In this document: positions 16,971 to 26,102 of the stretch, piece after piece
How the letters are laid out: every line of letters begins with the position of its first letter
Numbering within the stretch: position 1 is the first letter of the stretch
Assembly: GCA_964628185.1 (NCBI GenBank)
Contig: CAZVLQ010000003.1
Coordinates: 1 to 64,000, forward strand
DNA from: CAZVLQ01 sp964628185
GTDB taxonomy: Bacteria; Pseudomonadota; Zetaproteobacteria; Mariprofundales; Mariprofundaceae
Length of the DNA stretch: 64,000 nt
Direction of reading: 5' to 3'
Program-made: the position numbers and the translations under genes
Notes under the pieces: model-generated
What the model saw: only the letters and a program-made list of their open reading frames with translations
Told to the model about the DNA's origin: nothing
Database searches by the model: none

Positions 16971-17700
16971 CTTCCGTTTCAATCCGCCCGTCCGGATACA
17001 GTTGCAGACAGCGATAGCCGGGACCTGCGTCATCCAGGGCAAACGTGTCGCATCCGGGTTTGAACTGAATGCAGCTTGAAGGAGACGCCAACAGGCGAAC
17101 CGGCCCGTGCCTTCCCTCAAACCCCTGATGGACATGGCCGAAAACAACACCGCGCACCTGCGGATAACGATCCAGCACATCAAAAAATTCTTCGGAGTTG
17201 GCGAGGCCGATGGCGTCAATCCAGTGGCTGCCGACCGCTACGGGCGGATGGTGCAGCGCAACCAGGGCCGGACAATCCGGCCAGTTTTGCAGCATGTCAT
17301 CAAGAAACGCCAGTTCGTCCACGGCAAGAAATCCACTTTCTTCGCCGCGCATGACGGTATCAAGCAGAATGATGTTCCATCCCCTGATCTGCAGGTAGCG
17401 CCCGGGGCTGATATTTCCGCCCGGAAGCTGCTGCTGCATAATGGCCACATCATCATGATTGCCGGGAATAAACATCACCGGTGCGGACAGGCCGGCCAGC
17501 ATATCGCGGCACTGCCGGTAGGAGGCGGCGGAACCGTCATGCGAAACATCCCCCGTAACCAGCACCAGATCAGGCGCCGGAAACTTCAGGCGGCAGTCCC
17601 GCACTACCACACCCAGGCCGTTCAGGGTGTTAATGCCCTTGAGTGTTCCCTCTGCATCGGCAAACAGATGAAAGTCAGTGATTTGTATGATACGCAGCAT
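16954..17700 (-). CDS. cpdA: CpdA-like 3',5'-cyclic AMP phosphodiesterase (calcineurin-like metallophosphatase)
   Basis: The 248-residue protein carries the complete class III phosphodiesterase metal set: DFHL near the N-terminus, GDVSHDG, GNHDD, HHPP and GHVHQG. It matches CpdA/Icc, which hydrolyses cAMP in the cytoplasm, in length and motif spacing. The start at 17700 (MLRIIQITDFH) is chosen since family members begin just before this strand. It follows pyrK on the same strand after a 33-bp gap. Its 3' end overlaps the convergent cytidylyltransferase gene by 17 bp. Confidence 0.9.
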   Translation of the reverse strand: MLRIIQITDFHLFADAEGTLKGINTLNGLGVVVRDCRLKFPAPDLVLVTGDVSHDGSAASYRQCRDMLAGLSAPVMFIPGNHDDVAIMQQQLPGGNISPGRYLQIRGWNIILLDTVMRGEESGFLAVDELAFLDDMLQNWPDCPALVALHHPPVAVGSHWIDAIGLANSEEFFDVLDRYPQVRGVVFGHVHQGFEGRHGPVRLLASPSSCIQFKPGCDTFALDDAGPGYRCLQLYPDGRIETEVIRTA

Positions 17701-17733
17701 CGTGAAGACCCATGGTGACGGCAAAGGCCGGGG

Positions 17734-18600
17734 TCAGGCGAACTCCGGGAGGATGCCGGCGGGGAACACCGGGCCGTCCACGCACACCCGGCGATAATGC
17801 TGCTGTCCATCTTCAATCGTTCTGACCACGCAGCCGGCGCAACCGCCGACACCGCAGGCCATGTACTCTTCAAGTGAAAGTTGCACAGGAAGGCCAAGCT
17901 CCCGGCCCAGCCTCGCCACCGCATGCAGCATCGGACGGGGTCCGCAACCAAGCAGCATGCAACGGCTCCGTTCCGCATCATCCAGCGCCATGAGATAATC
18001 CCCGGCAAGATCGGGCACATGCCCCTCGTAACAGCCATAAAGCCCCGCCCCGGAAGCCAGTCGGCAGGAAATGCCGCGATCTTCCAGTGAGGCGATGCCC
18101 AGAATCGTGTTACCGCCGATGCCGGGCAGCAGAAACTGCGAGGGTTTCAGCGCAAACGGAAACTCGATTTCCGAGCCGGCAAATACCACGGCATCCGCCT
18201 TGCCGTTCAATACGTCCGCGGCAAAGATCATCGGCGGAATGCCCACGCCGCCGCCGATCAGGATATAACGCCGCGCCGTATCGCTCAAATCAAACGGCTG
18301 GCCGATGGGCCCGAGCATCGGCAATGTTTCTCCGACCTTGCAATCGCGTAATTCCTTTGTGCCATCGCCTACAGCTTTAACCAACAGGTCAATCGTTCCT
18401 TTCCCCGGATGGGTCAGCATGATGGAAATGGGCCGCCGCAATGGCCGCTCCGGTGAAACACGGAGATGAACGAACTGGCCCGGTTTTGCATGCCCGGCGG
18501 TTTTCGGCGTTTTTAGTCTAAGGATAAACTGATTACCGGGATGATGAATATTGGCAATAACCTCAGCCTGTTCTTCAAAGATAATATTCCTATGTGGCAT
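17734..18600 (-). CDS. pyrK: PyrK-type dihydroorotate dehydrogenase electron-transfer subunit
   Basis: The 288-residue protein is a ferredoxin-reductase-fold flavoprotein with a C-terminal 2Fe-2S site. FAD binding is seen in RRPISIM; the NAD domain shows IGGGVGIPPM and LLGCGPRPML; the cluster ligands are in YMACGVGGCAGCVV and a later Cys. PyrK passes electrons from dihydroorotate dehydrogenase PyrD (class 1B) to NAD. Most gammaproteobacteria use a quinone-linked PyrD instead, and no pyrD is in this window, though pyrC, pyrB and pyrR lie just beyond. A 13-residue longer start at 18639 is possible. Confidence 0.88.
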   Translation of the reverse strand: MPHRNIIFEEQAEVIANIHHPGNQFILRLKTPKTAGHAKPGQFVHLRVSPERPLRRPISIMLTHPGKGTIDLLVKAVGDGTKELRDCKVGETLPMLGPIGQPFDLSDTARRYILIGGGVGIPPMIFAADVLNGKADAVVFAGSEIEFPFALKPSQFLLPGIGGNTILGIASLEDRGISCRLASGAGLYGCYEGHVPDLAGDYLMALDDAERSRCMLLGCGPRPMLHAVARLGRELGLPVQLSLEEYMACGVGGCAGCVVRTIEDGQQHYRRVCVDGPVFPAGILPEFA

Positions 18601-18857
18601 GCAATTATTCCGCCTGTTGGAGTCCTTGAAGTATTTCACAATATGAACTATCCGTCAGAAAAGATTGAAGTCCTTTTATCCAGACCACAGCCTTAGAACC
18701 TGGTACAATGAACCATCCGTCATTTCCCCCTTTTTTCATCGGCAGCTATCGAGTCCCCCGTACTCGTAAATAGGGAACATTCCTTTGACGGGAAGAGTCG
18801 CATGCCTGGGCATCTGCTAACTATGCCACGATGCGGTTAAGTGATTTGGAAGACAAA

Positions 18858-19160
18858 TCATGCCGCCTTGGGGAGTGGTTGTATCGCTTCCAGAACAGGG
18901 GCGGCGGAGCGGCGGCTAATACGCAGATCATAGTCGGTCTGGAGATTGAGCCAGAATTGCGCTTCAATGCCAAAGCAGCGTTCCAGACGCAATGCGGTAT
19001 CGGCGGAAATGGCGCGTTTTGCGTTGACGATATTGCTGATGCGCGCCGGGGACACGCCAATACGCCGCGCCAGCGCATTGATGCTTATATTCATTGGCTT
19101 CATGAATTCTTCCATCAGGATTTCTCCGGGTGGAACAGGGTCAAGCAACTTGGTCATCAC
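18858..19160 (-). CDS. higA: HigA-family antitoxin (XRE HTH)
   Basis: The 100-residue protein begins with the HigA/VapI signature PPGEILMEEFMKP and has an XRE helix-turn-helix (about 26-60: INALARRIGVSPARISNIVN). The WLNLQTDYDLR tail is characteristic of HigA antitoxins. It binds and neutralises HigB and represses its own operon. It follows higB with a 6-bp gap, the toxin-first order typical of higBA. The 18640-18857 stretch between this gene and pyrK shows nothing recognisable. Confidence 0.93.
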   Translation of the reverse strand: MMTKLLDPVPPGEILMEEFMKPMNISINALARRIGVSPARISNIVNAKRAISADTALRLERCFGIEAQFWLNLQTDYDLRISRRSAAPVLEAIQPLPKAA

Positions 19161-19166
19161 GGCCTC

Positions 19167-19445
19167 CTAGTGGTAATCCACGATCTCAACTTCACAGGCA
19201 TTGCCAGCATGCCAGATAAAGCATATACGCCATTGCATATTGATGCTGATGGAATATTGCCCGGCGCGATCCTTGCCAAGCTTATGAAGCCTGTTGCCGG
19301 GCAGCAACCCAAGCACTTCAATACTTGGCGCGGCATGCAAAATTTTCAAACGCCGCCTGGCCTGCGCCTCAAACGCCTTGAATCTCCGAACCGACCGATC
19401 ATGGAACAGCAATTCAGTGTCGCGGCATTTGAATGACTTGATCAT
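19167..19445 (-). CDS. higB: HigB toxin (RelE/ParE-like mRNA interferase)
   Basis: The 92-residue protein has the HigB pattern: IKSFKCRDTELLF at the start, GNRLHKL in the centre, and the C-terminal SISINMQWRICFIW strand followed by VEIVDYH. HigB toxins cut mRNA on the ribosome. The start at 19445 gives the canonical N-terminus; the longer frame adds nine unrelated residues. The pair sits between pyrK and pyrC, an insertion into an otherwise biosynthetic region. Confidence 0.92.
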   Translation of the reverse strand: MIKSFKCRDTELLFHDRSVRRFKAFEAQARRRLKILHAAPSIEVLGLLPGNRLHKLGKDRAGQYSISINMQWRICFIWHAGNACEVEIVDYH

Positions 19446-19524
19446 TGTAGCAATGTATTCCGCTACGCGCAATACCTCAAGGGAAATCCACCACCTTCCG
19501 ACAATTTACCCGGAAATGGCTCTT

Positions 19525-20820
19525 TTATGACGTCACTGCGCCATTCTCAAATACCACCCGTCCTGCCCTGATGGTATGTGTCACCTGCCCGGTCATCTCC
19601 TTCCCATGCCAGGGCGTATTCCTGGACCTGGAGAACAGTTTGTTCCGGTCAAGCGTCCATGTGGCATCCGGATCAAAGATGCAGACATCGGCCACGGCAC
19701 CTTTGGAGAGGGTGCCGGCATCCAGGCTCAGCAGATTCGCCGGATTGCACGTCATTTTGGCGATCAACCCGGGCATGGAAAGTGCGCCGCCGCGCACCAG
19801 ATCCAGTGACACCGGCAGCATCGTTTCCAGACCGACGATGCCGAAGGCGGCGCAGGAAAGCCCGCAGCGCTTGTCATCCTCGTGATGCGGGGCATGATCG
19901 GTGGCGATCACCTCGATGGCGCCGTCGCTTAAACCTTCGATCACCGCCTGCCGATCCGCTTCGGTGCGCAGGGGCGGGTTCATCTTGGCATCCGTATTGA
20001 AGTCAAGCACTTCTTCTTCGGTCAGGGCGAAATGATGCGGCGCGGCCTCCGCCGTAACCTTCAGTCCGGCGGTCCTGGCCCGGCGCACCAGATTCACCGC
20101 TCCCGCGGAGGAAATATGGGCGACGTGATAGCGCGCATCGGCCATACGGGCCAGCATGATATCGCGCGCCACCATGTCATCCTCGCCCTCGGCGGGCATG
20201 CCTGCCACGCCCAGTTGCGTGGAAACCCAGCCCTCGTTGATGCAGCCGCCCCCGGTCAGATTCAGATCCTCGGCATGCTGAATGACCAGAAAACCGAAAC
20301 TCGACGCATATTCCAGCGCCTTGCGCATGACACCGCCATGCCAGACCGGCATGCCATCGTCGGAAAAGGCCACAGCACCCGCACGCGACAGTTCCCGCAT
20401 CTCGGTCAGCTCCCGGCCCTCCAGATTCCGGGTTACGGCCCCGACGGGATGGATGTCGCACAGACCGACGCACCGCGCGCGCTCAATGATCTGCCGAATC
20501 ATGCCGGCGTGGTCCAGCCGGGGCTGCGTGTTCGGCATGCAGCACATGCTGGTGACGCCGCCGGCCACGGCCGCGCGTGAACCGGATTCGATATCTTCCT
20601 TCCACTCCTGCCCCGGCTCGCGCAAGTGGACATGCATGTCCACCAGGCCGGGACAGACAATTTGATCCTGTGCGTCAATGACATGATCCGCCTTGCCGCC
20701 GGGCTTTCCGACAGCCGCAATGTGTCCGTTCCGGATCAGCACATCAGCAGCCCCGTCGATGCCGTTGGCCGGATCAACCACATGTCCGCCCCTGATCAGC
20801 AGCGTCTCGCTCACGTCCAC
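19525..20820 (-). CDS. pyrC: Dihydroorotase (type I, PyrC)
   Basis: The 431-residue amidohydrolase closes carbamoyl-aspartate to dihydroorotate. Zinc-ligand motifs are complete: DMHVHLREPGQEWKEDI near residue 60, an internal HAED and HISS, and TDHAPHHEDDK near 305. The GQE-KED form is type I, which usually works together with aspartate carbamoyltransferase. Its gene overlaps pyrB by 10 bp, suggesting coupled translation and possibly a PyrB-PyrC complex. Because the key histidines are all present, this is an active enzyme rather than the inactive PyrC' of Pseudomonas. Confidence 0.95.
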   Translation of the reverse strand: MDVSETLLIRGGHVVDPANGIDGAADVLIRNGHIAAVGKPGGKADHVIDAQDQIVCPGLVDMHVHLREPGQEWKEDIESGSRAAVAGGVTSMCCMPNTQPRLDHAGMIRQIIERARCVGLCDIHPVGAVTRNLEGRELTEMRELSRAGAVAFSDDGMPVWHGGVMRKALEYASSFGFLVIQHAEDLNLTGGGCINEGWVSTQLGVAGMPAEGEDDMVARDIMLARMADARYHVAHISSAGAVNLVRRARTAGLKVTAEAAPHHFALTEEEVLDFNTDAKMNPPLRTEADRQAVIEGLSDGAIEVIATDHAPHHEDDKRCGLSCAAFGIVGLETMLPVSLDLVRGGALSMPGLIAKMTCNPANLLSLDAGTLSKGAVADVCIFDPDATWTLDRNKLFSRSRNTPWHGKEMTGQVTHTIRAGRVVFENGAVTS

Positions 20821-21806
20821 AAATCTCCCTGCGCCTTCCGGGCAGCAGCCGGCGCCTGGCTTTTGCTCCGCCGCCCCGCATCGGGCTGATCACCGCCGCA
20901 CAGCACCGTCAGTACGGCCATGCGGATGGCGACGCCGTTTTCGACCTGATCCAGAATACGGCTTCTGGCCGAATCCGCCACCTCGCTGGCAATCTCCACA
21001 CCGCGATTCATCGGGCCCGGATGCATGACCAGACACGCATCGGCAGCCATGGCAAGCCGGCGCATGTTCAGTCCGTAGGCCTCGTGATATTCACGAGTGG
21101 ACGGAAAACAGCAACCGGACGTCAATCGCTCGCTCTGAACCCGCAGCATGTACAGGCAATCCGTGCCGGGTACAGCGGCATCGAAATCATGGAATATCTC
21201 ACAGCCATAGCGCTCAACCTGAACCGGTAACAGCGTTTTCGGCGCCACCAGACGCACCTTGTAATTCATCCTGGCGGCGGCAAGCAGGTGAGAATTGGCC
21301 ACGCGGGAATGGGCGATGTCGCCAACGATGGTGATGGTTTTCCCGGCCAGGTCTCCCCAGGCCTGACGCAGTGTAAGCAGGTCCGTCAGTATCTGTGTGG
21401 GATGCTCATGCGCGCCGTCCCCCGCATTGACCACCGCCGTTCCCGGCAGCATCCGCGCCAGAAAGGCGGCGGCCCCGGCCAGACTGTGGCGAATCACCAG
21501 CACGTCCGGTTTCATTGCGGCCAGCGTATAGCCGGTATCCAGCAGGGACTCACCCTTCCCGGCGGCGCTGGTGGCGCTTGCAATATTGATCACATCGGCG
21601 GACAGGCGTTTGCCGGCAATCTCAAAACTGGTGCGCGTACGCGTGGAGTTCTCGAAGAAGAGGTTGACAATGGTTTTGCCGCGCAGCGCCGGCGCCTTTT
21701 TCACGCTGCGGCGGGACAGGCCAACAAAGGATTCGCCCAGATTAAGCAGGTATTCCATCTGTTCCCGCGCCAGTTCCCCGATGCCGAGCAGATGAGTTAT
21801 CCGCAT
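20811..21806 (-). CDS. pyrB: Aspartate carbamoyltransferase catalytic subunit
   Basis: The 331-residue enzyme makes N-carbamoyl-aspartate, the first committed pyrimidine step. The carbamoyl-phosphate site STRTRTSFE is at about 53-61, with NAGDGAHEHPTQ in the middle and VMHPGPMNRGVEI near the C-terminus. No pyrI regulatory gene follows, which fits the pyrB-pyrC type of complex. It starts at an ATG that overlaps the pyrR stop by one base (TAATG). Confidence 0.96.
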   Translation of the reverse strand: MRITHLLGIGELAREQMEYLLNLGESFVGLSRRSVKKAPALRGKTIVNLFFENSTRTRTSFEIAGKRLSADVINIASATSAAGKGESLLDTGYTLAAMKPDVLVIRHSLAGAAAFLARMLPGTAVVNAGDGAHEHPTQILTDLLTLRQAWGDLAGKTITIVGDIAHSRVANSHLLAAARMNYKVRLVAPKTLLPVQVERYGCEIFHDFDAAVPGTDCLYMLRVQSERLTSGCCFPSTREYHEAYGLNMRRLAMAADACLVMHPGPMNRGVEIASEVADSARSRILDQVENGVAIRMAVLTVLCGGDQPDAGRRSKSQAPAAARKAQGDLWT

Positions 21807-22327
21807 TATGCCTTCATCCGTTTCTGGACGATGCGCCAGTCTTTTTCCGCATGGAGCAGCTTGACCGAAGTAGCGGCCGGCGCCTCATGATACAGGCCCG
21901 CCGCATCGGCGCTGATCGGCAGTTCACGGCCACCCCGGTCGACAAGCACGGCGAGCCGTACCCGGGCCGGACGTCCATAATCGAAAATCTCACCCAGAGC
22001 GGCGCGAATGGTACGACCGGTATAGAGAACGTCATCCACCAGCCAGACGGTCTTGCCGCTGATATCGAAGGGAAGCTCGCTCGGATGCACTTCCGGATGG
22101 GGACCGACCGTATCGAGGTCATCACGATAAAAGCTGATGTCCAGATTGCCCCGTTCCACCACAAAACCGGCACACTCCAGCCGCAACTGCAAGGCATCGG
22201 CTACGGCGGCGCCTCCACGCTGAATCCCGATCAGGCTGACCGTGGACGATGCATCAAGGGCGATGCGTTCAGCCAGGGCGGCCAGTGCCTGACTGATAGC
22301 AGCGGTGCCATAAATCGTCTCAGGCAT
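21806..22327 (-). CDS. pyrR: PyrR, pyrimidine-operon regulator / uracil phosphoribosyltransferase
   Basis: The 173-residue protein has the PRPP-binding motif LVDDVLYTGRTIRAAL (about 95-110) and the family segment VPHPEVHPSELPFDISGK in slightly altered form. In Gram-positive bacteria PyrR binds pyr mRNA; in proteobacteria it sits at the head of pyrRBC and may act as a regulator or phosphoribosyltransferase. It overlaps ruvX upstream (8 bp) and pyrB downstream. I saw no clear PyrR-binding attenuator in front, since the gene starts inside the ruvX 3' end. Confidence 0.93.
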   Translation of the reverse strand: MPETIYGTAAISQALAALAERIALDASSTVSLIGIQRGGAAVADALQLRLECAGFVVERGNLDISFYRDDLDTVGPHPEVHPSELPFDISGKTVWLVDDVLYTGRTIRAALGEIFDYGRPARVRLAVLVDRGGRELPISADAAGLYHEAPAATSVKLLHAEKDWRIVQKRMKA

Positions 22328-22733
22328 CCGTCAGCTCCGGGTGGGACGCGAGAAAGTCCTCCAGAATGACGGCGGCGGCCGTCTGGTCAATTCTTTCCCG
22401 CACCTTCTTTTCATGCAGGCCCTGTGAAAACAGCCGCTCTCTCGCCGTCCACGACGACAGGCGTTCATCCTGGAACGCCACCGGCAAGTTCGTCATCCCA
22501 CGCAACAGGACCGCGGCGGCGCGGCAGTCGGCGGCCTGGAGCCCTTCCGTACCATCCATATTCACGGGAAGCCCGATCACGATACCCCGGCAACCGTAAT
22601 CGGCCGCCACCTTCAGCGCCTGCCGGGGCCAGCCGGTATCCTTGCGAAACAGGCAGGCGATGCCGCGCACGCTGATGCCCAGACGGTCGCATACGGCAAC
22701 GCCGATGCGTTTTCCGCCGATATCAAGAGCCAA
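22320..22733 (-). CDS. ruvX: RuvX/YqgF, RNase H-fold pre-16S rRNA nuclease
   Basis: The product (about 137 residues) has the RNase H-like opening LALDIGGKRIGVAV, the central GIVIGLPVNMDGTEG, the QDERLSSWTARE segment and the C-terminal ERIDQTAAAVILEDFL. YqgF matures the 16S rRNA 5' end. The longer frame to 22814 overlaps the upstream reductase gene; the TTG at 22733 gives the normal family N-terminus and length, though CTG 22736 or ATG 22787 cannot be excluded. It is followed directly by pyrR, an arrangement common in Pseudomonas and relatives. yqgE, its usual upstream partner, is absent. Confidence 0.9.
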   Translation of the reverse strand: MALDIGGKRIGVAVCDRLGISVRGIACLFRKDTGWPRQALKVAADYGCRGIVIGLPVNMDGTEGLQAADCRAAAVLLRGMTNLPVAFQDERLSSWTARERLFSQGLHEKKVRERIDQTAAAVILEDFLASHPELTDA

Positions 22734-22758
22734 CAGTGGGAGTGTCAGGGGTGAAACG

Positions 22759-23454
22759 TCAGTAGTTGAGCAGGATGTGACTGTCATCAAAACCGAGATT
22801 GTGCAACGTTTCACGGCATGCGTCTACCATGGTGTTCATTCCGGCCAGGCAACCAACGGCATTTTTCCCGTCGGGAGCATCGCCGCGCAGGGCGTCCTGC
22901 ACATATCCGATCGGGCCATCCCACGCAGAACTGCCCGTCGTCACGGAGACGCTGACCGCAATATCGTGCTCTGCCAGTGATTCCAGTTCATCCGTCAGCA
23001 GGCGATGGCAGGGTGAAAGAAAGCCGGCATAAATCGCCACGGTTCCATAATCATCCCTTCTGGGAATGATATCACGCCAGACGCTGCGCAGCGGCGCGAT
23101 CCCCGTTCCCACGCCGATCAGGTAGATGTCGAATCCCCTGAATGGAGAAAGGTTAAAACCCTTGCCCATCGGACCATCCACTTCCACCAGCGCACCACGC
23201 TCAAGCTCGGACAGCAGCGCCGCGACCCCGGGCCGCTGCTTGATAACGAATTCATAGTAGCCCTTCTGATCAGGCTCTGAAGCAATGGCAAAATAGCCCG
23301 GAGGAGGCTCTTTCAAGCCCGGCAGACCGAGTCTTGCCACCCTGCCGGCTACAAACGGTTCAATGGCATCTCCAGGTACGGGTTCCAGATCAAGCTTGAT
23401 CACCACATCATCGCATTCCGGGCTGCTCAAGCGAATGGAATCTTTGACGCACAT
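22759..23454 (-). CDS. FAD/NAD(P)-binding ferredoxin-reductase-family oxidoreductase
   Basis: This 231-residue protein has a flavin-binding beta-barrel (about 1-110) and an NAD(P) domain with GVGTGIAPLRSVW and CLAGMNTMVDACRETL. The DGPMGKGF motif at the domain junction is seen in sulfhydrogenase-gamma and anaerobic sulfite-reductase-B relatives and in PyrK. It lacks the cysteine cluster of PyrK, so it is a simpler flavin reductase whose electron partner is unknown. The frame continues to 23562 without a good start; the ATG at 23454 is taken because the domain begins there. Confidence 0.75.
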   Translation of the reverse strand: MCVKDSIRLSSPECDDVVIKLDLEPVPGDAIEPFVAGRVARLGLPGLKEPPPGYFAIASEPDQKGYYEFVIKQRPGVAALLSELERGALVEVDGPMGKGFNLSPFRGFDIYLIGVGTGIAPLRSVWRDIIPRRDDYGTVAIYAGFLSPCHRLLTDELESLAEHDIAVSVSVTTGSSAWDGPIGYVQDALRGDAPDGKNAVGCLAGMNTMVDACRETLHNLGFDDSHILLNY

Positions 23455-23629
23455 CGTATATGGAGAAGAATGCCTCAAATTCTGGACCTCATGAATTTCG
23501 CGATTGACTCTCGGATAGAGGGCGTCATTGCAGCGGAGATGCGGAAAATATGCAAGGAACAATTTTACCGGAAACAGTCTGGCTGGAACCGTGCATCATC
23601 CGAACCGGCATCAAGTTGATGAACCCACT

Positions 23630-23959
23630 TCATTCATCCCCGGTCCGGGCCAATGCATTACAGGCCCAGGCGGCGTAATCCGTATCCGCCGCCACCTGCC
23701 ACCAGAGAATCTCGGGCACATCGTAAGGATGATGCGCGCGCAACCAGGCAACCGCATCATTCAGCTTCCCGGCCGTGGTTTTGACGGACAGATAATACTC
23801 TTCCGCCGACTCAACCTTACCCCGCCAGTGGTAGATCGAAAGGCCGCCACCGCTTACCTGTGCGCAGGCGGCCAGGCCGTCTTCCACCATCCGCCGGGCC
23901 AGCGACCTGGCGCCGTCCTCATCGTCAATGCCGGTTTGCAGGATATACATCGTATCCAT
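23630..23959 (-). CDS. cutA: CutA1 divalent-cation tolerance protein
   Basis: The 109-residue protein fits the CutA1 trimeric ferredoxin-like fold. Family marks are ARRMVEDGLAACAQV, YHWRGKVESAEEYYLSVKT (about 45-63) and HHPYDVPEILWWQV near residue 80. CutA proteins bind copper and other divalent ions; their physiological role is debated. The long 5' extension of the frame crosses the acs promoter region, so the start at 23959 (or 23950) is preferred. It is divergent from acs. Confidence 0.94.
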   Translation of the reverse strand: MDTMYILQTGIDDEDGARSLARRMVEDGLAACAQVSGGGLSIYHWRGKVESAEEYYLSVKTTAGKLNDAVAWLRAHHPYDVPEILWWQVAADTDYAAWACNALARTGDE

Positions 23960-24137
23960 TACGCGCAGGCTACACGTCCGTCCGGATTTTTCAGCGCCTT
24001 TGATCGTCATCCGGCGATCCGTCATGTCAAATTGTAATCGGGTTGCCGGGACCGGCCTGTCAACGACTTGCTGAAGGGCGATTTGTGTGTAAAGGTCAGT
24101 CCCGGAAATGATGACACCTGAGAAGAGAGGCAGTGGT

Positions 24138-26084
24138 ATGAGCGGAGCGATTGAATCCATCCTTAATGAAAACCGGCTTTTTCCCCCACCGGAAAATAAT
24201 GGTGCATCCTTCACCGGCATGGAAGACTATCACGCCTTGCGCCGGCGCTTTGATGCGGATTTTGAGGGCGTGTGGGGCGAACTCGCCGGCCGGCATCTGG
24301 ATTGGCGCAAGCCTTTCACCCACATCCTCAACACCGAGAATCCACCCTTTTACCGCTGGTTTGAAGATGGTGAAATGAATGTGTCCGAAAACTGCCTGGA
24401 CCGGCATGTGCGGGCCGGCCTGGGCGATCGTACGGCCATCATCTGGGAGGGCGAGCCCGGTGAAACAAGGCATATCAGCTATGCGGAGCTGCTGGCCGAG
24501 GTATGCCGGGCGGCCAATGCCATGAAAGCACTCGGCATCGGCCTGGGCGACCGCGTGGTGATTTATATGCCGATGATTCCCGAAGCAGCCGTGGCCATGC
24601 TGGCCTGTACGCGTATCGGGGCTACGCATTCGGTGGTGTTCGGCGCCTTCTCGGCTCACGCCCTGCGGGAACGCATCGAGGACGCGGGCGCAAGGCTGGT
24701 GGTTACCGCCGATGGCGGCTGGCGGCGTGGCGCGGTGCATGCCATGAAGCCCAATGTGGACGCCGCGTTGCGTGAAGGATGCGAAAGTATTGCGCATGTT
24801 CTGGTGGTGCGCCGGGGCGGCAATGCCACGGACCGGGTGGCCGGCCGCGATATCGAATGGCATGAGGCGCTCGCGGCGCAGGCGGACACCTGTGATCCGG
24901 AAGCGTTAAATGCCGAACACCCGCTGTTCATTCTTTATACTTCGGGTTCGACGGGCTCGCCCAAAGGCGTCGTACACACATCCGGCGGCTATCTGCTGTG
25001 GTCCATGCTGACCATGCAATGGGTCTTCGATTTCAAGCCGGAGACGGATGTATTCTGGTGCACGGCGGATATCGGCTGGATCACGGGCCATACCTATACC
25101 GTGTACGGGCCGCTGGCCTGTGGTGGCACCACGCTGATGTATGAAGGCGCACCGACGCACCCTGATCCGGGCAGACTGTGGAAGCTGTGCGCCGATCACG
25201 GCGTCACCGTATTCTACACGGCGCCCACCGCAATCCGCGCCCTGATCAAGGCGGGAAATGAATGGCCGGAGAAGCACGACCTTTCCGCTCTGCGCATTCT
25301 CGGCACCGTGGGCGAGCCGATTAATCCCGAGGCATGGATATGGTATCACGAGATTATCGGCAAGGGCCGCTGCCCCATCGTGGACACATGGTGGCAGACG
25401 GAAACGGGCGGACACATGATTTCTCCCCTGCCCTTCGCTACATCCACCAAGCCGGGATCAGCCACCTATCCGTTGCCCGGTATTTTCGCAGAGGTCGTGG
25501 ATCAGGAGGGCGCTCCGGTTGGAAAAGGCCGGGGAGGCCTGCTGGTCATGAGCCGGCCATGGCCCTCCATGCTGCGCGGCATCTGGGGCGACCCGGAACG
25601 TTACCGGGAGACCTACTGGAAGAAATTCAACGGTAAATATTATTTTGCCGGCGATGGCGCCCGCAGGGATGAGGATGGCTGTTTCTGGATCATGGGAAGG
25701 GTGGACGACGTACTCAATGTATCCGGGCACCGGCTGGGTACAATGGAAATTGAATCCGCGCTCGTGGCGCATGACGCCGTGGCGGAAGCCGCCGTGGTGG
25801 GACGGCCGGACGAGATCAAGGGTGAAGCCATTTGTGCCTTTGTCGTGCTCAAACAGGAAGCAAAGGAGGGCCTGAAGAATCTGCTGCGCCAACATGTGGC
25901 AGAGGAGATCGGACCAATCGCCAGGCCGGATGACATCCGCTTCGCGGACAACCTGCCCAAGACCCGCTCCGGCAAAATCATGCGCCGCCTGCTGCGTGAC
26001 ATCGCCGCTGGACGTGAAATCAGGCAGGACGTTACCACGCTGGAAGATCACCGGGTGATTGAACATCTGCAAAGTCAGGAATAA
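24138..26084 (+). CDS. acs: Acetyl-CoA synthetase (AMP-forming)
   Basis: The 648-residue adenylate-forming enzyme activates acetate to acetyl-CoA with ATP. The phosphate loop is [15 protein letters not shown] (about 268-282), with [12 protein letters not shown] and the hinge/ribose motif [20 protein letters not shown]. The acetylation-controlled lysine lies in [10 protein letters not shown] near the end. Length matches E. coli Acs (652). The start at 24138 has a GAGAGG-type ribosome-binding site 7 nt upstream and skips a 10-residue extension. Confidence 0.97.
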   Translation: MSGAIESILNENRLFPPPENNGASFTGMEDYHALRRRFDADFEGVWGELAGRHLDWRKPFTHILNTENPPFYRWFEDGEMNVSENCLDRHVRAGLGDRTAIIWEGEPGETRHISYAELLAEVCRAANAMKALGIGLGDRVVIYMPMIPEAAVAMLACTRIGATHSVVFGAFSAHALRERIEDAGARLVVTADGGWRRGAVHAMKPNVDAALREGCESIAHVLVVRRGGNATDRVAGRDIEWHEALAAQADTCDPEALNAEHPLFILYTSGSTGSPKGVVHTSGGYLLWSMLTMQWVFDFKPETDVFWCTADIGWITGHTYTVYGPLACGGTTLMYEGAPTHPDPGRLWKLCADHGVTVFYTAPTAIRALIKAGNEWPEKHDLSALRILGTVGEPINPEAWIWYHEIIGKGRCPIVDTWWQTETGGHMISPLPFATSTKPGSATYPLPGIFAEVVDQEGAPVGKGRGGLLVMSRPWPSMLRGIWGDPERYRETYWKKFNGKYYFAGDGARRDEDGCFWIMGRVDDVLNVSGHRLGTMEIESALVAHDAVAEAAVVGRPDEIKGEAICAFVVLKQEAKEGLKNLLRQHVAEEIGPIARPDDIRFADNLPKTRSGKIMRRLLRDIAAGREIRQDVTTLEDHRVIEHLQSQE

Positions 26085-26102
26085 ACCCCCCGTTTAATTA
26101 GT

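Noticed and set aside
16092..17219. Minus-strand frame of 375 codons
   Set aside because: It overlaps the cytidylyltransferase and cpdA genes in the wrong frame and has no recognisable motif.
24080..24095. Family C end upstream of acs
   Set aside because: Only about 16 bp (GATTTGTGTGTAAAGG) match; too short to call an element on its own.
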